Part shown: in pieces, positions 44,990 to 54,056 of the stretch | How the letters are laid out: every line of letters starts with the position of its first letter | Numbering within the stretch: position 1 is the stretch's first letter | From: Devosia sp. 66-14 | Lineage (GTDB): Bacteria; Pseudomonadota; Alphaproteobacteria; Rhizobiales; Devosiaceae | DNA length: 64,000 nucleotides | Direction: 5' to 3' | NCBI GenBank assembly: GCA_001899085.1 | Contig: MKVB01000003.1 | Coordinates: 266,079-330,078 of the forward strand | Position numbers and translations under genes: made by a program | The notes under the pieces: model-generated | What the model was told of the DNA's origin: nothing | Databases searched by the model: none | Seen by the model: only the letters and a program-made list of their open reading frames with translations

Positions 44990-45050
44990 GCGGCGCACAG
45001 AGACACAACTGACGCCGGCCAGGAGGCCGGCAGGAAAGGCAGAAGACCAG

Positions 45051-45539
45051 ATGGAAGCTCTCGCATTCAAGGATGACATGTCCTCGGGCGCCAGCGTTGC
45101 CGGCGCCAACTCGATGCAGTTGATCGCCTTCTCGATCGGCGAGCAGACCTACGGCGTGGAGATCACCACGGTGCGCGAGATTCGCGCCTGGAACGGCGCG
45201 ACGCCGCTGCCGAACACGCGTGAGTTCGTGCGCGGGGTGATTAACCTGCGCGGTACGATCGTGCCGATCTTCGATCTGCGCGCCCGCTTCGGCGAAGGCG
45301 TGACCTCGCCGACCAAGAACCACGTCGTGGTGGTGATGAGCGTCGGCGAGAAATGGGTGGGAATCCTGGTCGACGCGGTGTCCGATATCCTGACCGTCGC
45401 CAAGACCGACATTCACAACGTGCCCGAGGGCAACTCGATCGATACCGAACTGCTCAATGGCATCGTGACGCATGAAAGCCGCATGGTCGGGCTGATCGAC
45501 CTGCATGCGGTGGTGTCGGGCGCCAAGATGGACAGCTGA
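45051..45539 (+). CDS. cheW: Chemotaxis adaptor CheW
   Basis: A 162-residue scaffold linking CheA to receptors. After an approximately 22-residue lead, LIAFSIGEQTYGVEITTVRE and FVRGVINLRGTIVPIFDLRA are classic CheW stretches, and VGILVDAVSDILTV follows. It lies 61 bp after cheA and is followed by a strong terminator. Confidence 0.92.
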   Translation: MEALAFKDDMSSGASVAGANSMQLIAFSIGEQTYGVEITTVREIRAWNGATPLPNTREFVRGVINLRGTIVPIFDLRARFGEGVTSPTKNHVVVVMSVGEKWVGILVDAVSDILTVAKTDIHNVPEGNSIDTELLNGIVTHESRMVGLIDLHAVVSGAKMDS

Positions 45540-45566
45540 GGCGGAGCCATCGCCGAAAGCTGCAGG

Positions 45567-45597
45567 GGGCCGTCCGCGAGGGCGGCCTTTTGCTTTT
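45567..45597 (+). terminator. Terminator of the chemotaxis operon
   Basis: The stem GGCCGTCC / GGGCGGCC is followed by TTTTGCTTTT, 28 bp after the cheW stop. Confidence 0.8.
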
Positions 45598-45625
45598 GGG
45601 GCATAGGCTGGATTGCGGCCTCTGA

Positions 45626-45780
45626 GTGGTGCCTCCCCACCCCACCCAGCTACGCCAGGCCGCTGGCGCGGCTTAGCTGCGCTACCCTCCCCATCAAGGG
45701 GAGGGAGATGATGGAGCCGAAGCTGCAGAATGCGTCTCCCTCCCCCTTGTGGGGAGGGATCAAGGGTGGGGGGTGGCCAC
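45626..45780. repeat. Palindromic intergenic repeat, family B
   Basis: The arms include CTCCCCACCCCACCC at the left and GGGTGGGGGGTGGCCAC at the right, with inner CCCTCCCCATCAAGGGGAGGG and CTCCCTCCCCCTTGTGGGGA. It lies between convergent cheW and dnaE2. Confidence 0.65.
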
Positions 45781-45810
45781 AGGCACCGCGGCCTCGGCCC
45801 ATCCTGAAAG

Positions 45811-48800
45811 CTAGTGAAAATTCCGCCCCGACGGCAACGCAGCATACGCCTCGCGGTCGAGCTGTTCGCGGCGGCGGCGCTCGCCTTCGTCGCGGCCGGG
45901 TTGCGGGCCGCTCCGCCCTTCGTCGCCATGCGCCAATACGGCATTGCCGATGTCGAGGCCTTGCGCCAGGTCGAGCAGGCTGGGGGTGAAATCGGTGAAG
46001 CTGCGCGAGACGAGGTGAGTGACGAGCCCTTCGCGCTGCAGCTGCCCGCGCACCGCGAGGAGGCGTGAGCTCAAGACGACGCGGCGGTTTTTGTCGAAGG
46101 TCTTGTTCCACACGATGATGTTGGCGATGCCGGTTTCATCCTCCAGCGTCATGAAGATCACCCCGCTCGCCGTGCCCGGCTGCTGGCGCACCAGCACCAG
46201 GCCGGCGGCTTCGACGATGGCGCCGTTCGGTCTGTCGATCAGGTCGGCGCAGCGCAGCGTGCCGCGTCGGTCGAGCTCGGGGCGGAGGAACCCGACCGGG
46301 TGCCCTTTGAGCGACAGCGACAGCGTGCGGTAGTCGTGCACCACCGACTCTCCGGGAGCCATCACCGGCAGGTCGGTTTCGGCATCATCGGGTTTCGACA
46401 CCTTCTTCGAGATCGCGAACAGCGGCAGCTGCTCTGCCCCTGCCACGCCATTGAGCCCGCGGACCACCCAGAGCGCCTCGCGCCGGTTGAGCCCCATCGA
46501 ACCAAACGCGTCGGCCTCGGCCAGCTTCTCCAGCGTCGCCACCGGGATGCCCGTGCGCACCCAGAGGTCGCGGATCGAGGCATAGCCATTCTCGCGGCGG
46601 GCGACGATCAGGTTGGCATGATCCTGCTTCAGCCCGATCACCTGGCGGAGCCCCAGCCGGATTGCCTTGGTCGACAGGATATCGTCACGCATTTCGGCAT
46701 GCTGCTTGGCGAGCCGTTCGCGCGCCGGAGTCCCATCTTCCAGCACATGCAGCCAGTCCGAGCGGTTGACGTCGGCGCCCCGCAGCTCGACCCCGTGCTC
46801 GACGGCATCACGAACGATCTGCGCCGGCGAGTAAAACCCCATCGGCTGGCTGTTGAGCAGGGCGCAGGCGAAGACGTCGGGGTAGTGGCACTTCATCCAG
46901 CACGAGGCATAGACCAGCAGCGCGAACGAGGCGGCGTGGCTTTCCGGAAAACCGTAATCGCCAAACCCCTCGATCTGGGCGAAGCAGCGCTGGGCGAAAT
47001 CGTCAGGATATCCATTTTTCTTCATGCCGCTCAGAAACCGGTCCTTGAGGGTATGGATGGTGCCATTGCGGCGGAACGTGGCCATGGCGCGCCGCAGTTT
47101 GTCGGCTTCACCCGGGGTGAAGCCGGCGGCGACGATGGCGATCTGCATCGCCTGTTCCTGGAACAGCGGGATGCCTTTGGTGCGATGGAGCACGGCATCC
47201 AGCTCTGGCGATAGCGACTCAACTGGCTCGAGTTTCTGCCGACGCTTCAGGTAGGGATGCACCATGCCGCCCTGGATCGGGCCGGGGCGGACGATCGCGA
47301 CTTCGATGACGAGGTCGTAGAATTCCTCGGGCTGCAGCCGCGGCAGCATCGACATCTGGGCCCGGCTCTCGATCTGGAACACCCCGATGGTGTCGGCCCG
47401 GTGGGTCATCCGGTAGACCGGCGCCTTCACTGCGGGCTGGGTTTCCTCGGCCATCAGCTGCGGCAGCGTGACGTCGCGCTCATAGTGCTGGTGCAGCAGC
47501 TCGAACGAACGGCGGAGGCAAGTGAGCATGCCGAGCGCCAGGATGTCGACCTTGAGGATGCCCAGCGCGTCGATATCGTCCTTGTCCCACTCGACGATGG
47601 TGCGGCTCTCCATCGCCGTCTTCGAAATCGGCACCAGGCTTTCGAGCGAGTCGCGGGTGATGACGAAGCCGCCGACATGCTGGCTGAGGTGGCGGGGGAA
47701 GGATTTCAGCACCGGCACGACGTTGAACATCTGCGTCAGGGTCGGATCGTCAGGATCGAGCCCCAGCATCCTGATGCCCTTGAGATCGGCGGCATTGCCC
47801 CAGCCCCAATGCAGCTGGTTGAGCGCGCCGATGGTGTCGTCGGAAATGCCGAATACCTTGGCGGTTTCGCGGATGGCGCTCTTGGAACGGTAGGAGATGA
47901 CGGTGGCGGTCAGGCCCGTCCGCTCACCACCATATTTCTGGTAAACGTACTGCATCACCTCTTCGCGCCGCTCATGCTCGAAATCGACGTCGATATCGGG
48001 TGGCTCGTCGCGCTCGGTTGAGAGGAAGCGGCCGAACACCAGTGTGACCTTGGTGGGGTCGACCTCGGTCACGCCCAGGCAATAGCAGACCGCCGAATTG
48101 GCGGCCGAGCCGCGGCCCTGGCAGAGGATTTTCAGCTCATGGCGGGCATAGCGCACCACGTCCTCGACGGTGAGGAAGTAGGAAGCGTAGCCCTTGTAGG
48201 CGATGAGACAGAGTTCGCTCCACAGGCTCTGCTTGATGCTTTCGGGGATGCCGGCAGGATAGCGCCAATGCGCTCCGGCCCAGGTGAGCCGCTCCAGTGT
48301 CTCCTGGGCGGTCTCGCCATTGCCGATGGTTTCGGTCGGATAATTGTATTTCAGCTGGTCGAGGCTGAAGCCGATGCGACCCAGCAGCACCTGCGTCTCG
48401 GCGATCGCATCGGGATGTTCGGCGAACAGCCGGGTCATCTCGCTTGCCGGCTTCAGGTGCCGCTCGGCGTTCTGCTGCAGCCGGCGGCCGGCGGTTTCCA
48501 GCGTCAGGTGCTCGCGGATGCAGGTCACCACGTCCTGGACGATCTTGCGGTTGGGCTCGTGGTAGAGCACGTCATTGACCGCCAGCAGCGGCACACCGGC
48601 GGTTGCCGCCATCGCGGCCAGCCGGTTGAGCCGCGCCCGGTCGGTGCCCTTGAAGGTCGTCGCGGCGGCCAGCCAGACATTGCCGGGGCTGAGCTGGGCC
48701 AGTCGGTCGAGCGTTGCGGCCGAGTGCTCCCAACGCGTCTCGTCGCAATGGAGGATCAGCAGCTGGCCGGCGATGAACTCTTCGAGGTCGGCGAAATGGA

Positions 48801-49149
48801 GCACGCACTTGCCCTTCTCGCTCTCCTCGCGAAGGTTGCCGCGGCTCAGCATGCGGCAGAGCCGGCCATAGGCCTCGCGGTCCGAGGGATAGGCGACGAT
48901 GTCGGGAGTGTCGTCGGCAAAGCAGAGCCGGACGCCGACGACGTAGCGGAAATCGGGCGCCTTGTGCTTGAGGTCGCGGTGCGCCACGTAGCCCCGCACC
49001 ACCCCGGCAAAGCTGTTGCGATCGCAGATGCCGACGCCATCCAGCCCCAGGGCGATGGCCGCGGAAACCAGCTCCTCGGGATGCGAGCCGCTTCTCAGGA
49101 ACGAGAAGTTCGACGTCACCATCAGTTCGGCATAGCTGGGGCGGGTCAT
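45811..49149 (-). CDS. dnaE2: Error-prone DNA polymerase DnaE2
   Basis: A 1112-residue C-family polymerase for damage-induced translesion synthesis with ImuA and ImuB. The N-terminal PHP domain (YAELMVTSNFSFLRSGSHPEEL) lacks the full set of PHP metal ligands. The catalytic carboxylates lie in PPDIDVDFEHERREEV, and DILALGMLTCLRR and FGDYGFPESHAASFA follow. The C-terminal OB-fold and HhH regions are present. It is shorter than replicative DnaE1 (about 1150-1200) and lacks its extended tail. The start overlaps the imuB stop by 4 bp. Confidence 0.94.
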   Translation of the reverse strand: MTRPSYAELMVTSNFSFLRSGSHPEELVSAAIALGLDGVGICDRNSFAGVVRGYVAHRDLKHKAPDFRYVVGVRLCFADDTPDIVAYPSDREAYGRLCRMLSRGNLREESEKGKCVLHFADLEEFIAGQLLILHCDETRWEHSAATLDRLAQLSPGNVWLAAATTFKGTDRARLNRLAAMAATAGVPLLAVNDVLYHEPNRKIVQDVVTCIREHLTLETAGRRLQQNAERHLKPASEMTRLFAEHPDAIAETQVLLGRIGFSLDQLKYNYPTETIGNGETAQETLERLTWAGAHWRYPAGIPESIKQSLWSELCLIAYKGYASYFLTVEDVVRYARHELKILCQGRGSAANSAVCYCLGVTEVDPTKVTLVFGRFLSTERDEPPDIDVDFEHERREEVMQYVYQKYGGERTGLTATVISYRSKSAIRETAKVFGISDDTIGALNQLHWGWGNAADLKGIRMLGLDPDDPTLTQMFNVVPVLKSFPRHLSQHVGGFVITRDSLESLVPISKTAMESRTIVEWDKDDIDALGILKVDILALGMLTCLRRSFELLHQHYERDVTLPQLMAEETQPAVKAPVYRMTHRADTIGVFQIESRAQMSMLPRLQPEEFYDLVIEVAIVRPGPIQGGMVHPYLKRRQKLEPVESLSPELDAVLHRTKGIPLFQEQAMQIAIVAAGFTPGEADKLRRAMATFRRNGTIHTLKDRFLSGMKKNGYPDDFAQRCFAQIEGFGDYGFPESHAASFALLVYASCWMKCHYPDVFACALLNSQPMGFYSPAQIVRDAVEHGVELRGADVNRSDWLHVLEDGTPARERLAKQHAEMRDDILSTKAIRLGLRQVIGLKQDHANLIVARRENGYASIRDLWVRTGIPVATLEKLAEADAFGSMGLNRREALWVVRGLNGVAGAEQLPLFAISKKVSKPDDAETDLPVMAPGESVVHDYRTLSLSLKGHPVGFLRPELDRRGTLRCADLIDRPNGAIVEAAGLVLVRQQPGTASGVIFMTLEDETGIANIIVWNKTFDKNRRVVLSSRLLAVRGQLQREGLVTHLVSRSFTDFTPSLLDLAQGLDIGNAVLAHGDEGRSGPQPGRDEGERRRREQLDREAYAALPSGRNFH

Positions 49150-50861
49150 GCGAAGAACCCGTGCAGGAACCAGCGCGGTGCTTCGGCAGCGCCATAGAGC
49201 CCGATGCGGAAGATCCAGAAGCGCCGGCCGCCATCATCCTCGATGATGTAATAGTCGCGGACGGTGGTCAGCGGATCGAACGCGGCGAGCGTAGAGACGT
49301 GCTCCGGCTCTTTGGGTTTGGGCTTGTCGGTTTTGGGATCGTCACGCGGGTCCCGTTTCTTGCTGCCCCGCTCCGGTCGCTCCAGCACCTCGAGGTTCTT
49401 GCCCGAGCGCCACCATTCGGCTTCGATCCGTTCGGGACCCGAGGCCTTGAGGATGCGGTAGGCGATGCGGCGCCAGATGATCCGCATCGGCGGGCCATGC
49501 GGCACCTCCGCCATCACGTTGATCGGCTCGGGACTGGGCAGCAAGCGGAGCGGCCGTCGCAGTTCCGGATCGGGCAGCGCCTCCGGATCGTCCTCGGTCT
49601 GGGCGATCACCGGCTCGAGTTTGGCGGCCCGCTCCGGGATATGGGTGTTGACGAATTTCGACCGGGTGAGCGCCAGGGGGCCGAGCCGGCTGGTCATCCG
49701 ATCATAGAGCCGGTCGAGATCCTGCGCCCCATCCGCGACTTCGAACGCGCCGAGCTGGGTGCTCTGCACTTGCGCCAGCGAACTGGCGGCCAGCCGGATC
49801 ATGTCGATGCCGAAGCCGGCATCGTACTCGCCCTCAAGCCGCTCCGAGCGGTGCACGAACAGCTGGGCGATGTGATTGGGGTCGCGGGTCGCCCGGCCTG
49901 CATTGATGGTGAGGTTCATCACCTTGTGGTCGACCCGGTAGAGCAGGAGGTGGAAGGTCTGGGCCCCCACGCCCTCGGCTTGGAGCCTGAGGCCGAGCTG
50001 GATGGCGAGATCGCGCGCCGTCATCAGCACGTCGTCCATGTAGCCGATGGGCTCGGCGAAGCGGCGCTCGGCATAATACTCGGCAATCGGCAGGCGCGGG
50101 GTGATCCGCTCCTCGATGCGCCCCAGCGCCTGGTCGAGCCGCAGAATCAGCGTTTCGCCGAAGCGCGCCTGCAGCGCCCGCCGGTCCCGGCCATAGAGCT
50201 GGCCGATGCTCTTGAGCCCCATCTGGTTGAGCCCGGCAACCTGCGCTTCTTCGAGCCGCAGGCCGACGATCGGCAGGGGGGCGAGCGCCGCTTCGGTCTC
50301 GCCGCTGGGGACGATGCTGCCGGTGGCGAAATGCGCCAGGGCCCAGGCCGCTCCTACGGTGTCGGCGATGGCGCCCGAGACGGTAAAGCCCAGGCCGCGC
50401 AGCCGGCTGACCAGCAGCTCGAGCATTCGCTGTTCGCCGCCGAACAGGTGGGAGACCCCGGTAATGTCGAGGATGAGGTCGCCATAGGGCGCTGTCGCCG
50501 TGTGCACGGCGACGATCGGGCTGGCATTGGAATGCCAGTCGGCAAAATCGGCGAAGACCTGCTCGAGGTAAACCCGGTCGATCTCGCGCACTTCGAGTTC
50601 CGGCACCAGCGCCCGCGCATCCGACAGGTTCTGCCCGGAGATCAGGTTGGCTTTCGCCGCCACCGCATCCACGGCGGCGAGCCGCATCGCGCCCTTCTGC
50701 TTTTCCCACAGGGCCAGCGGGCGCGCCGAAGCGCCCAGTGCCGGATCAGCCCGCTTGAGACAATCGGTGGCCCAGCGGGGCAGCGACAGGGCGAGATGGC
50801 GGCGCCGTTCGCTGAACAGCAGTTGCGGTGCGGCGTCTGGGTTCGACTGAAACGAAACCAT
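49146..50861 (-). CDS. imuB: ImuB, catalytically inactive Y-family polymerase-like protein
   Basis: A 571-residue Y-family homologue acting as the clamp-binding hub of the mutasome. The ATG at 50861 (MVSFQSNPDAAPQLLF) overlaps imuA by 116 bp and is preferred to an in-frame upstream extension. The first palm strand reads RRRHLALSLPRWATDCL; active Y polymerases have D-x-D there, so the metal site is missing. The SHLFGGEQRMLELL and VGLRLEEAQVAGLNQMGL regions are typical. It is followed by dnaE2. Confidence 0.92.
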   Translation of the reverse strand: MVSFQSNPDAAPQLLFSERRRHLALSLPRWATDCLKRADPALGASARPLALWEKQKGAMRLAAVDAVAAKANLISGQNLSDARALVPELEVREIDRVYLEQVFADFADWHSNASPIVAVHTATAPYGDLILDITGVSHLFGGEQRMLELLVSRLRGLGFTVSGAIADTVGAAWALAHFATGSIVPSGETEAALAPLPIVGLRLEEAQVAGLNQMGLKSIGQLYGRDRRALQARFGETLILRLDQALGRIEERITPRLPIAEYYAERRFAEPIGYMDDVLMTARDLAIQLGLRLQAEGVGAQTFHLLLYRVDHKVMNLTINAGRATRDPNHIAQLFVHRSERLEGEYDAGFGIDMIRLAASSLAQVQSTQLGAFEVADGAQDLDRLYDRMTSRLGPLALTRSKFVNTHIPERAAKLEPVIAQTEDDPEALPDPELRRPLRLLPSPEPINVMAEVPHGPPMRIIWRRIAYRILKASGPERIEAEWWRSGKNLEVLERPERGSKKRDPRDDPKTDKPKPKEPEHVSTLAAFDPLTTVRDYYIIEDDGGRRFWIFRIGLYGAAEAPRWFLHGFFA

Positions 50862-51603
50862 TTTCTGTCCAGTCCACAAGCATGGTCTTGCCTTCGGCGC
50901 GCTGCGTCTTGTCGCCGAGCCGGCCCTTTTCGATTTCGACCTGGAAGCGAGGAATTCCGGGGGCACGCGGGTCGAACGGCACCTCCCCGCTCATGGCCGG
51001 CGAGATGCGCCAGCGCAGCTTGGCCGCGCTCGCCTCGCGTCCCCGGCCATAGCGGACGAGGAAAGCCGAGGTGCCGGCAGCGGCGGCGCGCAGGCTCAGC
51101 CGGCGCGATACGGTAAAATCCAGTGCCTTGGGGTGGCTGGCGAGGTCGGCGATCACTCCGGCCACCGCCCGGCAGGCAATGGCTTCCTCCATGGCCCAGA
51201 GCAGCTCGGTCATGTTGTCGATCCGGCCGATCACCAGCCGCGCCGGATCGATGCCGAACTGCGTGAGCCCGGCGCCGTAGGGCAGCCCCAGCTCCTGGCT
51301 TTCCCCCATGAGCTGCAGGTAGAGCACTGCCTGCCGCTGTGTGGTCAGCAACTGCCGGGCCAGCCCGAAGGTGAAGCCGAGCGCCGCGGCGCTCTGGCGC
51401 TGCTCATCGGCAAACACTTCGTGCAGCAGGCCATTGGGGGCAGCGAGCAGCTCGAGCGGATCGGCAGTCTCGCCTTTATCATTGGCAGCCTGTCCCAGCC
51501 GCTGGGCCAGCATTGCCGCGCCTTCGGCCAGCAGCGGGCGCTTCTCCAGGGCGGCAATTTTCAGTCGTAAGGCATCGAGATCGTGGCGTGCGAGGCCCGG
51601 CAT
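50746..51603 (-). CDS. imuA: ImuA, RecA-like mutasome protein
   Basis: A 285-residue RecA-related protein of the ImuA/SulA-like family, first gene of the imuA-imuB-dnaE2 operon. It lacks a proper Walker A. EVFADEQRQSAAALGFTFGL, LGLPYGAGLTQFGIDPARLV and MSGEVPFDPRAPGIPRFQVE are family features. A LexA-type box lies 27-41 bp upstream. The C-terminus overlaps imuB. Confidence 0.9.
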   Translation of the reverse strand: MPGLARHDLDALRLKIAALEKRPLLAEGAAMLAQRLGQAANDKGETADPLELLAAPNGLLHEVFADEQRQSAAALGFTFGLARQLLTTQRQAVLYLQLMGESQELGLPYGAGLTQFGIDPARLVIGRIDNMTELLWAMEEAIACRAVAGVIADLASHPKALDFTVSRRLSLRAAAAGTSAFLVRYGRGREASAAKLRWRISPAMSGEVPFDPRAPGIPRFQVEIEKGRLGDKTQRAEGKTMLVDWTENGFVSVEPRRRTATAVQRTAPPSRPVAAPLGHRLSQAG

Positions 51604-51629
51604 CTGAGCCTCCCTGTTGTCAGTAATTA

Positions 51630-51644
51630 GAACAAATAGGGAAC
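51630..51644 (-). promoter_or_regulatory. LexA (SOS) box of the imuA-imuB-dnaE2 operon
   Basis: On the minus strand GTTCCCTATTTGTTC fits the alphaproteobacterial SOS box GTTC-N7-GTTC exactly. It lies 26 bp from the imuA start, the same distance as the box at dinB. Confidence 0.9.
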
Positions 51645-51780
51645 ACCAGAGTCCGGTGGAGAGTCAAGCCGGATGAATCCGGACACGTCCCGCTCACATC
51701 CTCGCGCTGCGGCATGGCGGCCCTTTCGCGATGGGTCAGGACTGCTTATGTTTTGCTCCACTCTCCCAAGGACTCCTCCC

Positions 51781-52212
51781 ATGTTCGATGCGCTGCGCTC
51801 CATCTTCCAGAGACCCGACGCCACCGTGCTCAGCATGGAGCCGAAACTGGCGGTAGCGGCATTGCTGGTGCACCTGGCGGCGATCGACGGGCAGATCAGC
51901 GAGGCCGAACGGCAGGCGCTCGAGGGCACGCTGATGGACTATTACGGGCTCGGCGAGGACGAGGTGCGCAAGCTGATCGTCGAGGCGACCAAGCGCGACC
52001 AGGAATCCGTGGATTTCTACCGTTTCACCTCGGCACTCAGTTCGCTCGATGACGGCGAAAAGCTCGAGATCATCCGGATGATGTGGCAGGTGGTGTTTGC
52101 CGACAAGCGCAACCACGAGCTCGAGGACAATATGGTGTGGCGCATCGCCGAGCTGATCGGGGTGTCGTCGCGCGATCGAACGGTGCTGCGCAACCAGATG
52201 GCGCGGGCCTGA
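51781..52212 (+). CDS. TerB-like tellurite-resistance/DUF-type protein
   Basis: A 143-residue helical protein of the TerB superfamily: [39 protein letters not shown] and [20 protein letters not shown]. The DGQISEAE and [10 protein letters not shown] acidic segments are the conserved metal-binding TerB sites. The ATG at 51781 follows AAGGACTCC. A YbjQ-like gene starts 5 bp after its stop, so they are cotranscribed. A function in tellurite resistance is not implied by the fold alone. Confidence 0.85.
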   Translation: MFDALRSIFQRPDATVLSMEPKLAVAALLVHLAAIDGQISEAERQALEGTLMDYYGLGEDEVRKLIVEATKRDQESVDFYRFTSALSSLDDGEKLEIIRMMWQVVFADKRNHELEDNMVWRIAELIGVSSRDRTVLRNQMARA

Positions 52213-52216
52213 GCCG

Positions 52217-52537
52217 ATGATCATCATCTCGACCACTCCGACGCTCGAAGGACGGCCGATCCGCGACTATCTGGGCATCGTCACCGGCGAGGTGATCGTC
52301 GGCGCCAACATCTTCAAGGATCTGTTCGCCGGGATCCGCGACATCGTCGGCGGCCGGGCCGGGGCCTATGAAGGGGCGCTGCGCGACGCCCGCAACGCGG
52401 CGTTCGACGAGCTCAAGGCCGAAGCGCAACGGCTGGGGGCGGATGCGGTGGTCGGGGTCGATATCGACTATGAAGTGGTCGGCCAGTCCGGCTCGATGCT
52501 GATGGTCTCGGTGTCCGGCACGGCCGTGCGGTTGTAG
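52217..52537 (+). CDS. YbjQ/UPF0145-family protein
   Basis: A 106-residue protein of the YbjQ (UPF0145) family, a pentameric fold once proposed as heavy-metal-binding. [20 protein letters not shown] and [20 protein letters not shown] are the two family motifs, and [12 protein letters not shown] follows. It pairs with the TerB-like gene. Function is unknown. Confidence 0.9.
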   Translation: MIIISTTPTLEGRPIRDYLGIVTGEVIVGANIFKDLFAGIRDIVGGRAGAYEGALRDARNAAFDELKAEAQRLGADAVVGVDIDYEVVGQSGSMLMVSVSGTAVRL

Positions 52538-52600
52538 CTCGGCCCAACGCTCGGCGCTGAACCGGAATATCTCAGGATGTCACCAAGCAGTGCCCCGCTC

Positions 52601-52685
52601 GGTGTCATCCCTGCGAAAGCAGGGACCCAACTAACAGTCCGCACAAGTGGATAATTGGGTCCCTGCTTTCGCAGGGATGACAGCC
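52601..52685. repeat. Palindromic intergenic repeat, family C
   Basis: GGTGTCATCCCTGCGAAAGC continues with AGGGACCCAA. It is mirrored after a 24-bp centre by TTGGGTCCCTGCTTTCGCAG and GGATGACAGCC. The arms match over about 28 bp almost perfectly. It resembles the element at 27732-27834. Confidence 0.85.
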
Positions 52686-52753
52686 GGTGGATGGGGCGAC
52701 CACACTTGTCGCCCATAGGCCTTCGCCGGGGTGACACCGTGGGTGAGCGCCGC

Positions 52754-53323
52754 TCAGCGCTTCCACGCCTCGAACTTCCCCACATATTCCGGCTCGCCCG
52801 TCTCGCAGTCGAAATCCTTGGCTTTGTCATCGGCGGCTTTTCGCGCCAAAGCTTCGGCGTCCGGGTTGGCCAGCGCATCGACATAGGCGATGTGGCAGGT
52901 GGCGCCGGGGTTGATCCGGGTCACCACCAGGACTTCGCCGTCCGGCTTGCCGCCTTCGCCCTTGGTGAAAAAGCGCAGGATCGAGGCAAACGGCTTCCAG
53001 TAGCCATCGGCGTTGGAGACGCGCCATTCGATCTTGTCGCCCAGCCGGTTGGGCGGCGGCAGGCGCTGCTTGGCCGCTTTCTCGCTGGTGGAGTTGAGGC
53101 CGTAGGAGACGGCCATCCTGAGGTCGCTCTCGGAAACCATCACCGGCATGCCCTTGAGGCCGGTGCAGGCCCAGGTGGAGCCGAAATCATCGGACTGCAT
53201 CACCGTGCAATCGATGTTGAGGTCGAGCCCGGTTTCGCTCGATTCGATCTGCTGCGCGACGACGGGTGCGGTGAGCCAAAGCCCGATGGCGACATAAAGC
53301 GCACTGGTGAAAACCCGTCCCAT
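52754..53323 (-). CDS. Secreted hypothetical protein
   Basis: A 189-residue protein with a signal peptide ([22 protein letters not shown], cleavage near VAQ). Mature Cys residues ([34 protein letters not shown]) suggest two disulfides. [20 protein letters not shown] is polar. An AAGGAGG precedes both the ATG at 53323 and an adjacent GTG. I do not recognise a family, though such four-cysteine periplasmic proteins are common in Rhizobiales. It is divergent from ppa. Confidence 0.75.
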   Translation of the reverse strand: MGRVFTSALYVAIGLWLTAPVVAQQIESSETGLDLNIDCTVMQSDDFGSTWACTGLKGMPVMVSESDLRMAVSYGLNSTSEKAAKQRLPPPNRLGDKIEWRVSNADGYWKPFASILRFFTKGEGGKPDGEVLVVTRINPGATCHIAYVDALANPDAEALARKAADDKAKDFDCETGEPEYVGKFEAWKR

Positions 53324-53431
53324 CACGGCAAATCCTCCTTAAGGCTGCATGCCACCCGCGCATTCGTATGCCTTGCAATCATGGCCCCGGATGGGCCACA
53401 ACCCGCCGAATTACACGGTAAGGCAGACCCA

Positions 53432-53965
53432 ATGAACATCGACGCGATCCCGATCGGCAAGAATCCCCCCGACGACCTCAATGTGATCATCGAGGTGCCG
53501 CTGGGCGGCGAGCCGATCAAGTACGAGATCGACAAGGCTTCGGGGGCGCTGTTCGTCGATCGCTTCCTCTACACGCCGATGCGCTATCCGGGCAATTACG
53601 GCTTCGTGCCGCATACGCTGTGCGGCGATGGCGACCCGCTCGATGTGATCGTGATGAACTCGCGACCGCTGGTGCCGGGCGCCGTGGTGCGCTGCCGGCC
53701 GTTCGGCGTCCTGTTCATGGAAGACGATGGCGGCAAGGACGAGAAGATCCTCGCCGTGCCGGTGTCGAAGCTCACCAAGATGTATGACGGGATCAACGAC
53801 ATCACCGACATGCAGCCGATCCAGCTCGAGCGGGTGAAGCACTTCTTCACTCACTACAAGGATCTGGAGCCCGGCAAGTGGGCCAAGATCGAAAAGCTCG
53901 GCGGCGTCGAGGACGCCCGCAAGGTGATCCTCGAATCGATCGAGCGCGCCAAGGCCGAGAAGTAA
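53432..53965 (+). CDS. ppa: Inorganic pyrophosphatase
   Basis: A 177-residue soluble family I pyrophosphatase, keeping biosynthesis favourable by removing pyrophosphate. The ATG at 53432 gives [55 protein letters not shown] (the D-x-D-P-x-D metal core) and [14 protein letters not shown] are the standard signatures. Length is normal. It is monocistronic. Confidence 0.96.
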   Translation: MNIDAIPIGKNPPDDLNVIIEVPLGGEPIKYEIDKASGALFVDRFLYTPMRYPGNYGFVPHTLCGDGDPLDVIVMNSRPLVPGAVVRCRPFGVLFMEDDGGKDEKILAVPVSKLTKMYDGINDITDMQPIQLERVKHFFTHYKDLEPGKWAKIEKLGGVEDARKVILESIERAKAEK

Positions 53966-54056
53966 GCTCGGCCACGGGCTCGGTCAGGTAATCCTGGCGC
54001 AATGCTTGTCTCTCCAACTGTGAGTCCCATATCGGGGGCTCACCTTGGAGGACCGG

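Noticed and set aside
52541-52753. Small gene after the YbjQ-like gene
   Set aside because: The sequence is mostly the family C palindrome, with no ribosome-binding site and coding-like frame.
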